A stretch of DNA of 64,000 nt from Mycobacteroides chelonae (lineage in GTDB: Bacteria; Actinomycetota; Actinomycetes; Mycobacteriales; Mycobacteriaceae). This document shows positions 62,024 through 64,000 of this stretch, one piece after another (position 1 is the first letter of the stretch; every line of letters starts with the position of its first letter). The DNA is taken from positions 886,889 to 950,888 of the forward strand of contig JACHLF010000001.1 in NCBI GenBank assembly GCA_014204435.1, given 5' to 3'. The notes beneath the pieces are model-generated. The model made no database searches, had not been told where the DNA came from, and saw only the letters and a list, made by a program, of their open reading frames with translations. Position numbers and translations under genes: made by a program.

Positions 62024-62137
62024 CTACTTGTCGCTGCCGCAGCTACAGCTGGATCCGCACTGACAGTCGGTGCAGGTGCAGTTGGGGTTGTCGCAGGACC
62101 CAGTCTTTTCGGATCCCATGGTCTCATTGCTAGTCAT
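62024..62137 (-). CDS. Metallothionein-like Cys-rich peptide (37 residues)
   Basis: Read leftward from ATG 62137: MTSNETMGSEKTGSCDNPN then CTCTDCQCGSSCSCGSDK and a TAG at 62026-62024. Seven cysteines lie in 19 residues, all in CxC or CxxC spacing, with no aromatic residue, as in small bacterial metallothioneins. It differs from M. tuberculosis MymT in sequence. TAGCAT (62150-62145) ends 7 bases before the ATG, which would make a leaderless mRNA starting at the ATG; no Shine-Dalgarno is present. It is 24 bp downstream of the ccdA-like gene. Binding of copper or zinc is inferred. An internal ATG (residue 7) is an alternative start. Confidence 0.65.
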   Translation of the reverse strand: MTSNETMGSEKTGSCDNPNCTCTDCQCGSSCSCGSDK

Positions 62138-62161
62138 GCATACGATGCTACGCCCAGCGGG

Positions 62162-62998
62162 CTAATCCTTCGCGATATTGCGCCACCAGATGGCCGCGCC
62201 GACGGCCACCAAACCGAGGATGAACAACCACGGCCACGCACCGTGCAAGTACACCCAGCCCGAGATGGTGCGCTGAATCTTCCCGGCCGCGTTGATGATC
62301 GGATCATCGGGATTGCCGTTGGCGTGGAACAGCCTGACCTCGTAGCTGCCGTAATAACCGACGTAGGCGCCGACGACGAGCAGGATGGTGCCGCTGATTC
62401 GGTTCAGGTACGGCAGCGCGCGGCGCATGCCGTTCAACAGCACCGTGCTGGCCAGCGCGGTGGATACCGCCAGCGTTCCCACCACCAGGGCGATGCCGGA
62501 GGCATAGGCCAGATAGGCCATCACGCCGTCGAACAGGGAGCCACTCTCGAAGGTGGTACTGGTCACGGCGAGAAACGGGCCGATGGTGCAGGACAGCGAC
62601 GCCACTGCGTATCCCACGCCATAGCCGAACATCGAGCCGAGTCGCGTCGTGGGTGCGTTCGCGTCCAACACCTTGGGCATGAGCGCGATGATGTCGCGGC
62701 CGGACAGTAACCACAGGCCGAGGATCACCAGAGCAATTCCGAAAACCACGGTCACAAAAGGCAAATAACGTTGCACAGCTGAGGCCACCGAAACCGTCAA
62801 CAGTCCGAAGACAGTGAACACCGCCACGAATCCGGCCGCCATCACCACGGTGGCGATGACGGCCCGGGCCAGCGCCCGCGACTTCCCGATCTGTGCCCCG
62901 GGGCCGCGCACCACGAGCGCGAGATAGACCGGTAGCAATGCAAAACCGCACGGGTTGAGCGCTGCGATCAGCCCGGCTGCGAAGGCCAGTGACGTCAG
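62162..62998 (-). CDS. CcdA-family thiol/disulfide electron-transfer membrane protein, apparent CTG start
   Basis: 278 residues if read from CTG 62998. That start includes TSLAFAAGLIAALNPCGFALLPVYL, with the N-P-C-G-F cysteine essential to CcdA; the first canonical start (TTG 62938) would lose it. No ATG, GTG or TTG lies between it and the upstream in-frame stop. The second redox cysteine is in LSCTIGPFLAV. About seven membrane helices follow. It passes electrons from the cytosol to extracytoplasmic thioredoxin-like partners, here the one encoded upstream, whose stop overlaps as CTGA. Confidence 0.85.
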   Translation of the reverse strand: MTSLAFAAGLIAALNPCGFALLPVYLALVVRGPGAQIGKSRALARAVIATVVMAAGFVAVFTVFGLLTVSVASAVQRYLPFVTVVFGIALVILGLWLLSGRDIIALMPKVLDANAPTTRLGSMFGYGVGYAVASLSCTIGPFLAVTSTTFESGSLFDGVMAYLAYASGIALVVGTLAVSTALASTVLLNGMRRALPYLNRISGTILLVVGAYVGYYGSYEVRLFHANGNPDDPIINAAGKIQRTISGWVYLHGAWPWLFILGLVAVGAAIWWRNIAKD

Positions 62999-63516
62999 GT
63001 CAATGCCTTCACCCGGTCACTGAGCTCTTGCTCGGACATCGACGACGTCGGGTTGTTCACAAAATCCGAGGTGCCGTTGGAGTTGATGAACAAATACGCT
63101 GGCTGCCAGGGCACACCGAACTGCCGCCACAACGAACCGTCTGCGTCGTTGAGGTTGGTGAAGTTGAGGTTGTAGCGCGAGATGAATCTCTCCATTTCCC
63201 CGACGGATCCGCGGCCCGAAATACCCACGAAGGTGACGCGTGGATTGGCTGCCGATACCGCACTCACGTGTGGCCCTTCGCCATTGCAGAACGGGCAGTA
63301 GGCCGCCCAGAACCACAGAACCACCGGCTTGCCCTTGAGGCTGGCGCCGTTGAAGGGTGCACCCGAGACAGTGGTACCGGTGAAATTGAGTAGATCGTCG
63401 GCGCGTGCGCTGGGTGCGCGGACGAGACCGGCCGACACCAACAGCGCTGCGACGGCGACCGCAAGGGTTCGCGTCGCACCCCGAAACTTCCAACGTCCCC
63501 CGAATTGGATATTCAT
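62995..63516 (-). CDS. Exported thioredoxin-like protein (Mpt53/TlpA type)
   Basis: 173 residues from the ATG at 63516; AGGAGG lies upstream at somewhat long spacing. A signal peptide ends near APSARADD. The thioredoxin fold has the active site CPFC in LWFWAAYCPFCNGEGPHVSA and the cis-proline in VPWQPAYLFINSNG. It resembles secreted Mpt53 (Rv2878c) of M. tuberculosis, whose gene also neighbours a CcdA gene. It is an oxidase or reductase of exported proteins kept in redox balance by the next gene product. Confidence 0.9.
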   Translation of the reverse strand: MNIQFGGRWKFRGATRTLAVAVAALLVSAGLVRAPSARADDLLNFTGTTVSGAPFNGASLKGKPVVLWFWAAYCPFCNGEGPHVSAVSAANPRVTFVGISGRGSVGEMERFISRYNLNFTNLNDADGSLWRQFGVPWQPAYLFINSNGTSDFVNNPTSSMSEQELSDRVKALT

Positions 63517-63574
63517 ACCAAGAACCTCCTGGGACGAGATGTGACTCCCGCAGTGTATGACAGGTTTCTCCTGT

Positions 63575-64000
<426 letters not shown>

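Overview
The window is chromosomal DNA of a rapidly growing mycobacterium, most likely the Mycobacterium abscessus/chelonae (Mycobacteroides) group. The evidence is the mycobacterium-specific gene content and order: HupB with a long lysine/alanine tail, MutT1, FbiD, SepIVA, leuC-leuD-hupB, gpsA-ddl-thiL-ung, recG-pyc-rsmD-coaD and rnc-fpg-osmC-acyP-smc. GTG starts are frequent and GC is high. Species assignment is inference from remembered gene order, not from a search.

Region 1 (1-13120) is the right part of an integrated mobile element. It opens inside a leftward tyrosine integrase cut by the window edge and ends at a 26-bp tRNA 3' end (candidate tRNA-Glu) that marks the attachment site. 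It carries an excisionase-like protein, a small serine recombinase lacking one catalytic arginine, two orphan adenine methyltransferases (D12 and MT-A70 types), a type VII-secretion polymorphic toxin cassette (WXG100 partner, toxin, membrane protein, PknH-like lipoprotein), an HNH-like nuclease gene between perfect 27-bp direct repeats, a DUF3800 protein and several unknown membrane or small proteins. No phage structural, packaging or replication gene is visible. The non-coding parts are rich in repeats: iteron-like 9-mers, a four-copy 14-bp motif, a palindrome shared by both ends, a motif just after three cargo stop codons, and a highly structured intergenic region.

Region 2 (13136-48977) is conserved core: leucine biosynthesis (IclR regulator, leuC, leuD), nucleoid and nucleotide sanitation (hupB, mutT1), polyphosphate kinase, coenzyme F420 synthesis (fbiD), lipid and cell-wall precursors (gpsA, ddl), thiamine (thiL), repair (ung, recG, fpg), a DsbA/VKOR oxidative folding pair, pyruvate carboxylase, rsmD, coaD, sepIVA and rnc. 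It is interrupted at 28231-30895 by a leftward four-gene type VII-secretion operon that looks like a second toxin/immunity module.

Region 3 (49047-56832) is a complete kdp potassium operon, F-A-B-C-D-E, preceded by an extra 31-residue membrane peptide gene. It sits between fpg and osmC, inside a gene block that is contiguous in M. tuberculosis as I recall it.

Region 4 (56837-64000) holds a secreted protein, osmC, acyP, smc, the remains of an F420-type luciferase-like monooxygenase gene, an unannotated 37-residue seven-cysteine metallothionein-like ORF, a CcdA/thioredoxin thiol pair, and the 3' part of a type 2 isopentenyl-diphosphate isomerase gene. Two genes (rsmD and the ccdA-like gene) appear to start at CTG, each overlapping the preceding stop as CTGA.
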